Notes under the pieces: model-generated
Database searches by the model: none
What the model was told of the DNA's origin: nothing
Seen by the model: only the letters and a program-made list of their open reading frames with translations
Translations under genes and position numbers: made by a program
Shown here: one piece after another, positions 33,706 to 42,375 of the stretch
How the letters are laid out: every line of letters begins with the position of its first letter
How positions within the stretch are numbered: position 1 is the stretch's first letter
Source: JBLRWS01 sp047921075
GTDB taxonomy: Bacteria; Bacteroidota; Rhodothermia; Balneolales; Balneolaceae
Direction: 5' to 3'
DNA: 64,000 nucleotides
NCBI GenBank assembly: GCA_047921075.1
Contig: JBLRWS010000005.1
Location: 8,950-72,949, forward strand

Positions 33706-33735
33706 TGTGGATAACTTTTCCCTTTTTGTGGAAAA
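33706..33735 (+). promoter_or_regulatory. DnaA box pair 2
   Basis: Perfect TGTGGATAA at 33706-33714 and one-mismatch TGTGGAAAA at 33727-33735, 21 bp apart, in the same orientation as pair 1. Both pairs share flanks (ATAACT... and TTTTTGTGGAAAA), suggesting a duplicated module. DnaA control of ribonucleotide reductase genes is known in E. coli. Confidence 0.6.
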
Positions 33736-33750
33736 ATAGTCCATTTTTCA

Positions 33751-33784
33751 TTTGGTGAGCCATAGTTGCAAATATATATTGTGT
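33751..33784 (+). promoter_or_regulatory. Candidate nrdJ promoter with overlapping NrdR-like box
   Basis: TTTG at 33751-33754 and TATATATTG (near TAnnTTTG) at 33773-33781, 18 bp apart, form a Bacteroidota-type promoter. The 16-mer CAAATATATATTGTGT at 33769-33784 fits 13 of 16 positions of the NrdR box acaCwAtATaTwGtgt and covers the -7 box. Usually two NrdR boxes occur; I find only one. Confidence 0.4.
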
Positions 33785-33873
33785 ATCACCATAGGGTTTC
33801 ATCACAGATACTTCGCCCCCCTCGGGCATGGGATACAAATAGACGACTTTAGAACACTGACACGTATAGACTT

Positions 33874-36800
33874 ATGAGATTTGAACGAAACTTCACCAAC
33901 GCCGACTGGACAACACCGTTTGACGATATTGAATTTGACGACCGTACATCGGAAATCAAAAATCCCGATGGATCCGTCATCTTTAAGATGGAACATGTAA
34001 TTGTTCCTAAATCTTGGTCGCAGGTTGCCACAGATATCATCGCGCAAAAATATTTCCGTAAAGCAGGGGTGCCTGCAAAACTCAAGAAAGTTGCAGAAAA
34101 AGATGTGCCTGAGTGGCTCCAGCGATCTGAAGAAGACACGGCTGCACTCAAAAAGCTGGATGAAGAGAAGCGCTATTCCCACGAGATCGATAGCCGGCAG
34201 GTTTTTCACCGGCTGGCCGGATGCTGGACCTACTGGGGTTGGAAGCATGACTACTTCGACAGTGAAGAGGATGCAAAGACATTTTATTCCGAATTGTGCT
34301 ACATGCTGGCCAATCAAATGGCAGCACCCAACAGTCCGCAGTGGTTCAACACCGGTCTGCATTGGGCGTATGGCATCAACGGGCCGGCCCAGGGCCACTA
34401 CTATGTGGAGCCCAAAACCGGCAAGGTTAAAAAGTCGAAAGATGCCTATACCCATCCTCAGCCACACGCCTGCTTTATCCAGAGCATTAATGACGATCTG
34501 GTAAACGAAGGCGGAATCATGGATTTGTGGGTCAGAGAAGCCCGGCTCTTTAAATACGGCTCGGGTACGGGATCGAACTTCTCCGACCTCCGAGGCGAAG
34601 GCGAACGTCTCAGTGGCGGCGGTAAGTCATCCGGATTGATGAGCTTTCTGAAAATTGGGGATCGTGCGGCCGGTGCCATCAAATCGGGCGGAACAACGCG
34701 GCGTGCTGCAAAAATGGTAACCCTCGATCTGGACCACCCTGATATTGAAGAGTACATCAACTGGAAGGTACGCGAGGAGCAGAAGGTGGCGGCTATTGTG
34801 GCCGGTTCCAAGGTCACGCAAAAGCATCTTAAAACCATCATCAAACTCTGCAATACGCCGGTTGAAGTAGATGGGCGGATGATGAACGGGCAGGTTAGCC
34901 GCGATCCTCTGCAGCATAAAGAGCTAGGCAAAGCCATCAAACAGGCCAAGCGGGAACAGGTTCCCCTTAATTACATCGAGCGGGTTATACAGCTTGCGGC
35001 GCAAGGATTTACAGATATTGAGTTTGATGTGTACGATACCGACTGGAATTCGGAAGCGTACTCCACCGTAAGCGGCCAGAATTCGAACAACTCCGTTCGC
35101 ATTCCCAACAGTTTTATGAAAGCGGTGATCGACGATACGGAATGGCATCTGTACGGCCGCATCGAAAAACGCAATGCGCAACGGGAAGGGCGCGACCCGC
35201 AGCCGATGAAAACCATTCGTGCACGGGATCTGTGGGATGATATCGGTTATGCCGCATGGTCGTGCGCCGATCCGGGTACGCAGTACCACGATACCATCAA
35301 CGAATGGCACACCTGCCCCGAAGATGGTGCTATCAAAGCGAGTAATCCGTGCTCGGAGTACATGTTCCTGGACGATACGGCATGCAATCTCGCCTCGCTG
35401 AACCTGATGAAGTTTTTCAAGGGTGATGGCTACAAAGAGTTTGATGTTGAAGCCCTCCGCTATGCATCCCGCTTGTGGACGGTCGTACTTGAAATTTCTG
35501 TACTCATGGCGCAGTTTCCATCCAAAGAGATTGCGGAATTATCGTACGTGTTTCGCACACTTGGTTTGGGGTATGCAAATCTCGGTGCGGCTCTTATGGT
35601 GCAGGGCGTGCCTTACGACAGTGAAGATGGCGAAGCCATTGCCGGTGCACTTACCGCTATTATGCACATGAAAGCGTACGCAACCAGTGCCGAGCTGGCC
35701 TCGGAGCTGGGCGCTTTTGACGGGTACGAGCGCAATCGTGAGCACATGCTGCGTGTACTTCGTAACCATCGCCGCGCGGCCTATGCTGCTGATACAAGCG
35801 AATATGAGGGGCTTACCATTACCCCTGAAGGCATTGATCCAAACGTTTGCCCCGCCTATCTGTTGACAGCCGCGCGCGACGATGCCGATGATGCCGTGGC
35901 ACTTGGCGAGAAGTACGGATACCGAAACGCGCAGGTGACAGTAATTGCGCCTACCGGAACCATCGGCCTGGTAATGGATTGCGATACCACCGGCATTGAA
36001 CCCGACTTTGCCCTGGTTAAATTCAAAAAACTGGCCGGTGGCGGGTATTTCAAAATTATCAACCAAAGTGTGCCGCTCGCGCTTAAAAATCTGGGTTATG
36101 AGCCGAAAGAAATTGATGCAATCATCAATTATGCCAAAGGCCACGGATCATTAAATGGCTGCCCGCATATCAATCCGGAGTCGCTGGCCGAGAAAGGGTT
36201 CACAGAGGAGAAAATTGAAGCACTAAATCAGGCACTCCCAAGCAGTTTTGATGTAAAATTTGCCTTCAACCACTGGACCCTGGGCGAAGAGTTTTGCAAA
36301 GAGACACTCGGTATTACGGACGAGCAGCTAAATGATTTTAATTTTGATATGCTTCGTTTCCTGGGCTTTTCGAAACAGCAGATTCAGGAAGCCAACGACT
36401 ATGTTTGTGGAACCATGACGGTGGAAGGAGCACCGTTTTTGAAAGATGAACACTTGCCGGTATTTGATTGTGCCAATAAATGTGGGCGAATCGGTACCCG
36501 ATATATCTCTGCCTCGGGGCACATCAACATGATGGCTGCAGCTCAGCCGTTCATCTCCGGTGCGATTTCCAAAACCATCAACCTGCCCAATGACGCCACG
36601 ATCGCCGACATTAAAGATGCGTACATGGAATCGTGGGAAAAAATGCTGAAAGCCAATGCACTCTATCGCGACGGCTCCAAGCTCAGCCAGCCTCTGAACT
36701 CGATGAGCGATGTGCTGGAGGAGCTGGAAGATGATGACGAGGAAACCATGGCTGCACAAAATGCCGTCATTGAAACCGCCGAAAAAATCATTCATAAATA

Positions 36801-37455
36801 CGTTGCCCGCCGTCAGCGGTTGCCATACCGGCGAACCGGCTACACCCAAAAGGTGAAAATTGGAGGGCAGAGCGTGTATCTGCGAACCGGCGAATATGAC
36901 AATGGTCAGCTGGGAGAAATCTTTGTGGATATGCACCGCGAGGGTGCCGCTTTTCGCAGCCTGATGAACTGCTTTGCAATCTCCATCTCGCTGGGCCTTC
37001 AGCACGGGGTACCTCTCGAAGAGTTTGTAGATGCATTTGTCTTTACAAAATTTGAACCGAGCGGAATGGTAGGAGGGAGCCCTCATGTGAAAATGAGCAC
37101 ATCGGTTATCGATTACATTTTCAGAGAGCTGGCTGTAACCTATCTGGGCCGAGATGATTTGGCACACGTTCCGGCCGAAGATATTCTTACACGCAAGCTG
37201 CGCCCGTCTGAGGAGCAAGAGCTCGCTGACGCGGTGCAGAAAAAGTCACAGGTCGTGAAAAAAGATCCGGTTGCAGAACCTGCAGCATCTGCAGTGGTGC
37301 AGGAAGAAAAAGAAGAGGGGCAGTCGGATTACGACCGCGCCAAACAACTTGGATATACAGGCGACTCTTGCCCCGAGTGCGGGAGCATGACCATGATACG
37401 CAATGGCACATGCCAAAAGTGTATCACCTGCGGTTCTACCACGGGTTGCTCCTAA
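33874..37455 (+). CDS. nrdJ: Adenosylcobalamin-dependent ribonucleotide reductase (class II)
   Basis: Makes deoxyribonucleotides using coenzyme B12, so it works with or without oxygen. The large protein of 1193 residues has the RNR barrel with ACFIQSINDDLV (about residue 200), SGTGSNFSDLRG, the substrate-site block NPCSEYMFLDDTACNLASLN and GPTGTIG-like PTGTIGLVMDCDTTG. The C-terminus carries a zinc-ribbon-like, Cys-rich end CPECGSMTMIRNGTCQKCIT used for reduction by thioredoxin in this subgroup. A clear terminator follows. The upstream region holds DnaA boxes and an NrdR-like box. No class I genes are in the window. Confidence 0.96.
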   Translation: MRFERNFTNADWTTPFDDIEFDDRTSEIKNPDGSVIFKMEHVIVPKSWSQVATDIIAQKYFRKAGVPAKLKKVAEKDVPEWLQRSEEDTAALKKLDEEKRYSHEIDSRQVFHRLAGCWTYWGWKHDYFDSEEDAKTFYSELCYMLANQMAAPNSPQWFNTGLHWAYGINGPAQGHYYVEPKTGKVKKSKDAYTHPQPHACFIQSINDDLVNEGGIMDLWVREARLFKYGSGTGSNFSDLRGEGERLSGGGKSSGLMSFLKIGDRAAGAIKSGGTTRRAAKMVTLDLDHPDIEEYINWKVREEQKVAAIVAGSKVTQKHLKTIIKLCNTPVEVDGRMMNGQVSRDPLQHKELGKAIKQAKREQVPLNYIERVIQLAAQGFTDIEFDVYDTDWNSEAYSTVSGQNSNNSVRIPNSFMKAVIDDTEWHLYGRIEKRNAQREGRDPQPMKTIRARDLWDDIGYAAWSCADPGTQYHDTINEWHTCPEDGAIKASNPCSEYMFLDDTACNLASLNLMKFFKGDGYKEFDVEALRYASRLWTVVLEISVLMAQFPSKEIAELSYVFRTLGLGYANLGAALMVQGVPYDSEDGEAIAGALTAIMHMKAYATSAELASELGAFDGYERNREHMLRVLRNHRRAAYAADTSEYEGLTITPEGIDPNVCPAYLLTAARDDADDAVALGEKYGYRNAQVTVIAPTGTIGLVMDCDTTGIEPDFALVKFKKLAGGGYFKIINQSVPLALKNLGYEPKEIDAIINYAKGHGSLNGCPHINPESLAEKGFTEEKIEALNQALPSSFDVKFAFNHWTLGEEFCKETLGITDEQLNDFNFDMLRFLGFSKQQIQEANDYVCGTMTVEGAPFLKDEHLPVFDCANKCGRIGTRYISASGHINMMAAAQPFISGAISKTINLPNDATIADIKDAYMESWEKMLKANALYRDGSKLSQPLNSMSDVLEELEDDDEETMAAQNAVIETAEKIIHKYVARRQRLPYRRTGYTQKVKIGGQSVYLRTGEYDNGQLGEIFVDMHREGAAFRSLMNCFAISISLGLQHGVPLEEFVDAFVFTKFEPSGMVGGSPHVKMSTSVIDYIFRELAVTYLGRDDLAHVPAEDILTRKLRPSEEQELADAVQKKSQVVKKDPVAEPAASAVVQEEKEEGQSDYDRAKQLGYTGDSCPECGSMTMIRNGTCQKCITCGSTTGCS

Positions 37456-37491
37456 TTGGATTGAATAAGACCAGAGTTGTCTCACCATCAG

Positions 37492-37528
37492 CCCGCAGAG
37501 TTGTCGCTCTGCGGGTTGTTTTTTTTAA
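37492..37528 (+). terminator. Terminator of nrdJ
   Basis: Perfect stem CCCGCAGAG (37492-37500) / CTCTGCGGG (37507-37515), loop TTGTCG, followed by a T-rich run. Located 37 bp past the nrdJ stop. Confidence 0.9.
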
Positions 37529-37593
37529 AAGGATAACACCACGGAGAGCCGGTGGGTCATCGACCGTCTGATGAGCGCATTGCGTGCAACGTT

Positions 37594-38394
37594 TTATCGG
37601 TCTATTTGCTCACAAAACAGATTACAGCGGATGTGAGAGCCCTGTTCCTGCAATAGGAGTGCCGCTTTTTCAAAATCCTGAGGAGAGGTTAAGTATGTTA
37701 ACCCATGGCCGGCAAACTCATCTTCAAGAATTGATACGGTGTAATGATCGAGTAAGAGAGAAGCGAGCTGTGCCGGTGTATGGCCGGCTGAAAGCAGAAA
37801 CGATGGGCAAAATTCCAAAACGAGAGCATTGATTTTCTTTTCGGAAAGCAAATTTTTCATTCCATTCAAGACCATGATTTCCGCTCCCTCAACATCAATT
37901 TTAACGAGTTTGATGGGTTCCGGGGCGAGATATTGATTGTAAAAATCCTGAAATGAAATGGAAAGTTTGGCTGATTGTTGCCCTGATAAAAAGTTATCGG
38001 TTTCAACCAGGCTATGGCACGAGGAGTGTGTACTTAAAAACAGAGTTTGGATGTTCGTATTCTCAGATAAAAGCTTATGAACCGGAAAAACCTGTTGCAT
38101 ATGGCGTGTGTTGTGGCAAAGAGCTGCAAAATTTTCAGCATCGGGCTCAAACGCAACGACTTTGCCCGTTTCTGATACGAGTTCCGACGCCATCATAGAA
38201 AAGTATCCTACATTGGCCCCCACATCAATAAATGTATCACCCGATTCAAGAATATCACGGATAATGGCAGCAGTTTCCGGTTCAAATGTTCCATCTGCGA
38301 TTTTTGCTCCGGTAGAATGAGCCATATTGGGTGGAAATTGCAGATCATGCTTGTATCTTAGATAATGGTACTTCACGGTATTCATTACGCTCAT
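37594..38394 (-). CDS. FkbM-family methyltransferase
   Basis: SAM-dependent methyltransferase of 266 residues. Motif I is FIDVGANVGYFSMMA (about residue 57), followed by VVAFEPDAENFAAL and the family motif VKIDVEGAEIMVLNGM (about residue 165). FkbM-type enzymes usually methylate hydroxyl groups of sugars or secondary metabolites; the target here is unknown. The start could also be the ATG three codons in (38385). It is convergent with nrdJ and divergent from the pilus operon, which makes glycan modification of surface structures a possible but unproven link. Confidence 0.85.
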   Translation of the reverse strand: MSVMNTVKYHYLRYKHDLQFPPNMAHSTGAKIADGTFEPETAAIIRDILESGDTFIDVGANVGYFSMMASELVSETGKVVAFEPDAENFAALCHNTRHMQQVFPVHKLLSENTNIQTLFLSTHSSCHSLVETDNFLSGQQSAKLSISFQDFYNQYLAPEPIKLVKIDVEGAEIMVLNGMKNLLSEKKINALVLEFCPSFLLSAGHTPAQLASLLLDHYTVSILEDEFAGHGLTYLTSPQDFEKAALLLQEQGSHIRCNLFCEQIDR

Positions 38395-38701
38395 AATAGT
38401 CCTCTGCGGTCAACAATTTTAAAAAACGGATGATATTTTGTTGATTTTATACTTCCAAGTTACAAACTATATCCTTTTTACGTGAAAAGGATATACCCGC
38501 CATAATCGAACTATCGGTATGCTGAAATGTTTCAGCCTTATTTTAAGCTGTGTACATACCGTGTGTTCAGAGAATTTTGTACACTGTTTTTTTAATGATA
38601 GATTACGCCGCCTGCCCAAAGCGTTTAATGAAGTACGGTGGGTAATCTAACTCATTATCATCTGATTTTCATCGTCCAGTAACAGAGTCGGTTCCTGATT
38701 T
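38395..38701. promoter_or_regulatory. Upstream region of the pilus operon with two palindromes
   Basis: No gene seen in 307 bp. It contains two inverted repeats: ATCCTTTT-tacgtg-AAAAGGAT at 38471-38492 and GCTGAAA-tg-TTTCAGC at 38521-38536. Both are of operator size; neither has a T run. They could be regulator sites for the pilus operon or the divergent methyltransferase. Confidence 0.4.
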
Positions 38702-40471
38702 ATGGGAAAAGTAAATACAAAACAACATATCGGGAGGCTTCTTCAGAGCCGAAATATCATTTCGGAAGAACAGCTCCAGATGGCGTTAAAAATATTGGAT
38801 GATGAACCTGCCCACTCGGGACGTCGGTTAGGGCAGATCCTTCATCAGGATTTAAAGCTGGACCGCCATAAGGTGATGAAGGCAATAGCTGATATCTACG
38901 CCTTTGATGAAGTATATGACCGTGTTGAATCTGTTCCGGAGGATCATATGCAGCGCATTAAGCGCATTGTGGATGAGCTTCCTCAGAACATTGTGGATGA
39001 GCTTGTGTATCAAAAAGCCGTGCCGATAAAGAAATCGACATCGTCATTGAGCATTGCAGCCGCCGACCCTTCTGATCCTCAGCTGTCTGCGATTATCTCA
39101 AAGCTAAATTTTAAGGAGTTCAACATTTCGTACTGCAAGTACGAAATTATTGAAGAGATTCTTTCCAAGGTATATGAGCAGAAAAACGAATTTCTTGATC
39201 TGCTCGAAGATATTGATCTCGAACAAGGGCAGATAGAAGACAACACCGAGGTTGATGAGGATGAAATAGATGCGGAGATCAATCAAAGCATGCTCAACTC
39301 CCTGGTGGAAGGGATGCTGGTTGAGGGCGTGCGCCGGGGGGTCAGTGACATGCATATCATTCCAAGCGGGCCAGCCACTACCGACATCCGCTTTCGTACC
39401 GACGGAAAGTTGCAGTTGTGGTACCAGCAGAAAAGCGTAAAGCCGGAGGCGATTACCGCCGTTATCAAAGACAAAACCCGCAACGTTGACCGTTTTGAGC
39501 GCGATAGTTCGCAGGATGGCTTCATTCAGCGTGTGGTAGACAATCACAACATCCGCTATCGGGTGTCGATTATGCCGATGGTGGGTGCACAATTCGATCG
39601 CAAATTTGAATCGGTGGTTATTCGAATTTTGGATGACCGGGAAGTAATTACCGATTTGAATGTGCTTGGCTTGCAGCAGAAAGCGAAAGAAGATTTTGTA
39701 AAAGCGATTGAAAAGCCATCGGGGATCGTCATTGTAACCGGGCCAACCGGATCCGGAAAATCAACCACGCTGGTAGCGGCTCTCTACTATGTGATTGATC
39801 CCACAAAAAATGTTCTTACCATTGAAGAGCCGGTGGAATATTTAATTCAGGGCGCACGCCAGCTTAAAATCAGCCATTCGATGAGTTTTGATCAGGCGAT
39901 TCGCGGTATTCTCCGCCATGACCCCGATATTGTGTTGGTAGGGGAGATGCGTGACCTGAAAACGGCCGAGGTAGCGATTAAAATGGCAAACACCGGCCAC
40001 CTTACATTTTCCACCCTTCACACCAACGATGCGCCAAGTGCGGTTTCGCGACTTTATAAAATGGGAATTGAACCGTTTTTGATTGCAAATGCTGTGAACC
40101 TTATTATGGCTCAGCGGCTGGTGCGAAGACTCTGTTCGTGCAAGCAACCTTACGATCCGCATCCGGAAATTTTGCGAGGCATCGGGTTTTCGGAAGAGGA
40201 AATAGCCACTTGCACGTTTTATGAGCCAATTGGATGCGAAAGGTGCCATGGAACCGGGTACAAGGGGCGTGCGGCCATTATGGAGGCGCTCTACTTTACA
40301 AAAGAGGTAAAACGGATAATTCTTGAGTCGGGTACCGAAATTAATGAAGAAAAAATCAAAAATCAGGCCGTGAAGGATGGAATGCTTACGTTACGGGCAA
40401 GTGGCCGGGAGAGAATTAAAAATGGGATCACGACTGTGGAAGAAGTGATCGCAATTACTTTGGAAGATTAG
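38702..40471 (+). CDS. pilB: Type IV pilus extension ATPase (PilB/GspE family)
   Basis: Hexameric cytoplasmic motor that drives pilin assembly. N-terminal MshEN-type domain (about residues 5-90, HIGRLLQSRNIISEEQLQ), then a short acidic linker, the N2 domain with DMHIIPSGPATTDIRFRTDG, and the ATPase core: Walker A GPTGSGKSTT (about residue 347), Asp box IEEPVEY, Walker B IVLVGEMRD and His box STLHTNDA. The zinc-binding tetracysteine loop CSCKQ...CERC characteristic of PilB/GspE extension ATPases is present, so this is the extension motor. First gene of the pilus operon; the next starts 10 bp later. Confidence 0.95.
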   Translation: MGKVNTKQHIGRLLQSRNIISEEQLQMALKILDDEPAHSGRRLGQILHQDLKLDRHKVMKAIADIYAFDEVYDRVESVPEDHMQRIKRIVDELPQNIVDELVYQKAVPIKKSTSSLSIAAADPSDPQLSAIISKLNFKEFNISYCKYEIIEEILSKVYEQKNEFLDLLEDIDLEQGQIEDNTEVDEDEIDAEINQSMLNSLVEGMLVEGVRRGVSDMHIIPSGPATTDIRFRTDGKLQLWYQQKSVKPEAITAVIKDKTRNVDRFERDSSQDGFIQRVVDNHNIRYRVSIMPMVGAQFDRKFESVVIRILDDREVITDLNVLGLQQKAKEDFVKAIEKPSGIVIVTGPTGSGKSTTLVAALYYVIDPTKNVLTIEEPVEYLIQGARQLKISHSMSFDQAIRGILRHDPDIVLVGEMRDLKTAEVAIKMANTGHLTFSTLHTNDAPSAVSRLYKMGIEPFLIANAVNLIMAQRLVRRLCSCKQPYDPHPEILRGIGFSEEEIATCTFYEPIGCERCHGTGYKGRAAIMEALYFTKEVKRIILESGTEINEEKIKNQAVKDGMLTLRASGRERIKNGITTVEEVIAITLED

Positions 40472-40481
40472 AGCAAAACTT

Positions 40482-40982
40482 ATGAATGCAGATCAAAACA
40501 ATTCGGAAATCATGCCGCAGCATCTACGGGATCTGCTCAAGTTTCCCCCTCAGTTGCTGAATCATTTTCACCACGAAGATGTATTGGAATTTATTCAAAG
40601 TGGTGAGGAGATGAGGTTCTCTTCCGGCGATCTCATTATAAAAGAGGATGAATATGTGAGCTCGGCCTATCTCATTGCCGAGGGAAAAGTGTCGGTATGG
40701 AAAGACAATATTGAACTGGCCTCATTGAAAAAAGGTGATTTTTTGGGCGAAACCTTTCTTTTCAGCAGAAATAACCGAATGGCAAACATTCGGTGCGAGT
40801 CGGACTGTATTTTGTTGAAGTTTGAGCGTCATGATGCGCTGAACTATTTTCGGCGAAGACCTGAGAAGCTTTTTAATATCTTCACTAAAAACATCATTGA
40901 AATTCAACAAAAGAAGATTCATAATATGAATACGCAGCTTTTAAAGCTCAAAAAGCACTTGTTGGAAAAGAAAAAGTGGTAG
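40482..40982 (+). CDS. Cyclic-nucleotide-binding domain protein
   Basis: 166 residues: a cupin-like cNMP-binding domain (about residues 35-130) with FSSGDLIIKEDEYVSSAYLI and KKGDFLGETFLFS, then a long basic C-terminal helix ending KKHLLEKKKW. The phosphate-binding part normally reads GExALL...RxAT; here it is GETFLFSRNNRMAN, so ligand binding may be altered. It sits between pilB and a pilT-like gene and probably regulates pilus motor activity in response to a cyclic nucleotide (inference). No DNA-binding domain is present. Confidence 0.85.
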   Translation: MNADQNNSEIMPQHLRDLLKFPPQLLNHFHHEDVLEFIQSGEEMRFSSGDLIIKEDEYVSSAYLIAEGKVSVWKDNIELASLKKGDFLGETFLFSRNNRMANIRCESDCILLKFERHDALNYFRRRPEKLFNIFTKNIIEIQQKKIHNMNTQLLKLKKHLLEKKKW

Positions 40983-41126
40983 GCTCTAAGGCGTCTGTTG
41001 TTCCGAAAACCCGACCGGCGTTGAATCGGTTTGTAGTTCTTCTCAGTTTTCATTTGTAACAAATTCCGATTTCGGGTCTCTTTATAATAAAATAACTGCA
41101 CACGAGGCTCAGGTCTCACTCTACAT

Positions 41127-42371
41127 ATGTCGTCATCTACAATCTCACTTAAACCGATACGTGACGTATCGGAGCAGATGCTCAAAAAAATCCCCGAAGC
41201 GTTGAAGGGAATGGAATTTCAGCGTGCCGTTGGCACTGAGATTGATCGTATTGATAACGACTATTTCAATCAGCTTCAGTCTACCATGCACACGTTCTTG
41301 CTCCATATGCAACAGAACGAGGCTTCGGATATTGATCTTGGCGGTGCGGGTACAGCCGGTAGAATTTGGTATCGTGTGCATGGTAACAAAAAACCGCTGC
41401 AAACATCGTTGGCTCTGGAACCCATCGAAACCGACATATTGCTACACAGCATTATCAGTACCGACCAGCGTGAAGAGCTGTTAAATAAGCGCAGCATCGA
41501 TTTTTCGTACTCCCTTGAGCACAACGGTACATCGTATCGCTATCGTGCAAATATGTATTTCGATCTGGAGCACCTGGCGCTCAACATGCGTAAGATTGAT
41601 GCTGAAATTCGTCCGTTCAAATCGCTGAACCTGCACACAGAAGTGGCCAAAGCGCTGAGCCTTAAGTATTACAAATACGGGCTTACGCTTGTGACGGGCA
41701 TTACCGGTTCAGGAAAATCGAGCACTCTCGACACGATTATTGACGCTAATAACCGGACGGTAGACGCTCATATTGTTGTGATTGCTTCCCCCGTGGAGTT
41801 AATTCACCAACCCATCCGGTCGGTTGTACGCCACCGCGAAGTGGGCCGGGATGTGGGTAGTTTTAAAGAAGGGGCTATTCAGGCTCTTCGGCAAGATCCC
41901 GATATTATTGTGATTGGGGAGCTTCGCGATCCTGAAACGATCATGACAGCGCTGGAAATTACAGACTCTGGCCACAAAACATTTGGCACGCTTCATACCT
42001 CATCGGCTATGGAGAGTATTGAGCGTATTTTGGGCGAGGTGCCTACGGAAGACATCAACCGCACCCGTTCGCGGCTTGCCGATGTATTAACCTGTGTAGT
42101 TAGCCAAAAACTGGTGCCCAGTATGGACGGAAAGCGGGTTTTAGCCAAAGAAATACTGCTGGGTACTCCGTCTGTTCGGGCTGCCATTCGTAACAACAAT
42201 ATCAACGAAATATACCAGATGCTTGCAGAAGGCGGTGAGATGGGAATGATTACCATGGAGCAGGATCTGAAACGGCTGTACGATAGCAGAGTTATTTCCA
42301 AAGAAGAAGCCTATAATAACGCCAACAACAAAAAGCGTCTGTCTCAATTATTAGACGAACTGGATTACTAA
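41127..42371 (+). CDS. PilT-like type IV pilus ATPase, variant Asp box
   Basis: Motor ATPase of 414 residues. Walker A GITGSGKSST (residues 191-200), Walker B DIIVIGELRD and His box GHKTFGTLHTSS are normal. The Asp box, normally IEDPIE, reads IASPVE (Glu224 kept, first acidic residues lost). AIRN (in RAAIRNNN) corresponds to the AIRNLIRE retraction motif of PilT. No zinc tetracysteine is present. These marks place it with PilT rather than PilB. The loss of the acidic pair could reduce catalysis or change coupling, so a regulatory motor is possible. It starts 144 bp after the previous gene. Confidence 0.85.
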   Translation: MSSSTISLKPIRDVSEQMLKKIPEALKGMEFQRAVGTEIDRIDNDYFNQLQSTMHTFLLHMQQNEASDIDLGGAGTAGRIWYRVHGNKKPLQTSLALEPIETDILLHSIISTDQREELLNKRSIDFSYSLEHNGTSYRYRANMYFDLEHLALNMRKIDAEIRPFKSLNLHTEVAKALSLKYYKYGLTLVTGITGSGKSSTLDTIIDANNRTVDAHIVVIASPVELIHQPIRSVVRHREVGRDVGSFKEGAIQALRQDPDIIVIGELRDPETIMTALEITDSGHKTFGTLHTSSAMESIERILGEVPTEDINRTRSRLADVLTCVVSQKLVPSMDGKRVLAKEILLGTPSVRAAIRNNNINEIYQMLAEGGEMGMITMEQDLKRLYDSRVISKEEAYNNANNKKRLSQLLDELDY

Positions 42372-42375
42372 TTAT

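Larger units (their letters stand above)
33419..33873. other. AT-rich intergenic region before nrdJ with DnaA boxes
   Basis: A 455-bp stretch without a convincing gene. It has an AT-rich block with repeated TAA-type triplets (33481-33502) followed by several copies of TGTGGATAA-like words, all in one orientation, and ends with a likely nrdJ promoter. An antisense reading frame crosses it but looks spurious. Confidence 0.7.

Noticed and set aside
33482..33838. Antisense reading frame of 118 codons through the nrdJ upstream region
   Set aside because: It runs through the repeated DnaA boxes and AT-rich DNA; the protein is of low complexity with no signature, and a regulatory role of the region explains the sequence better.
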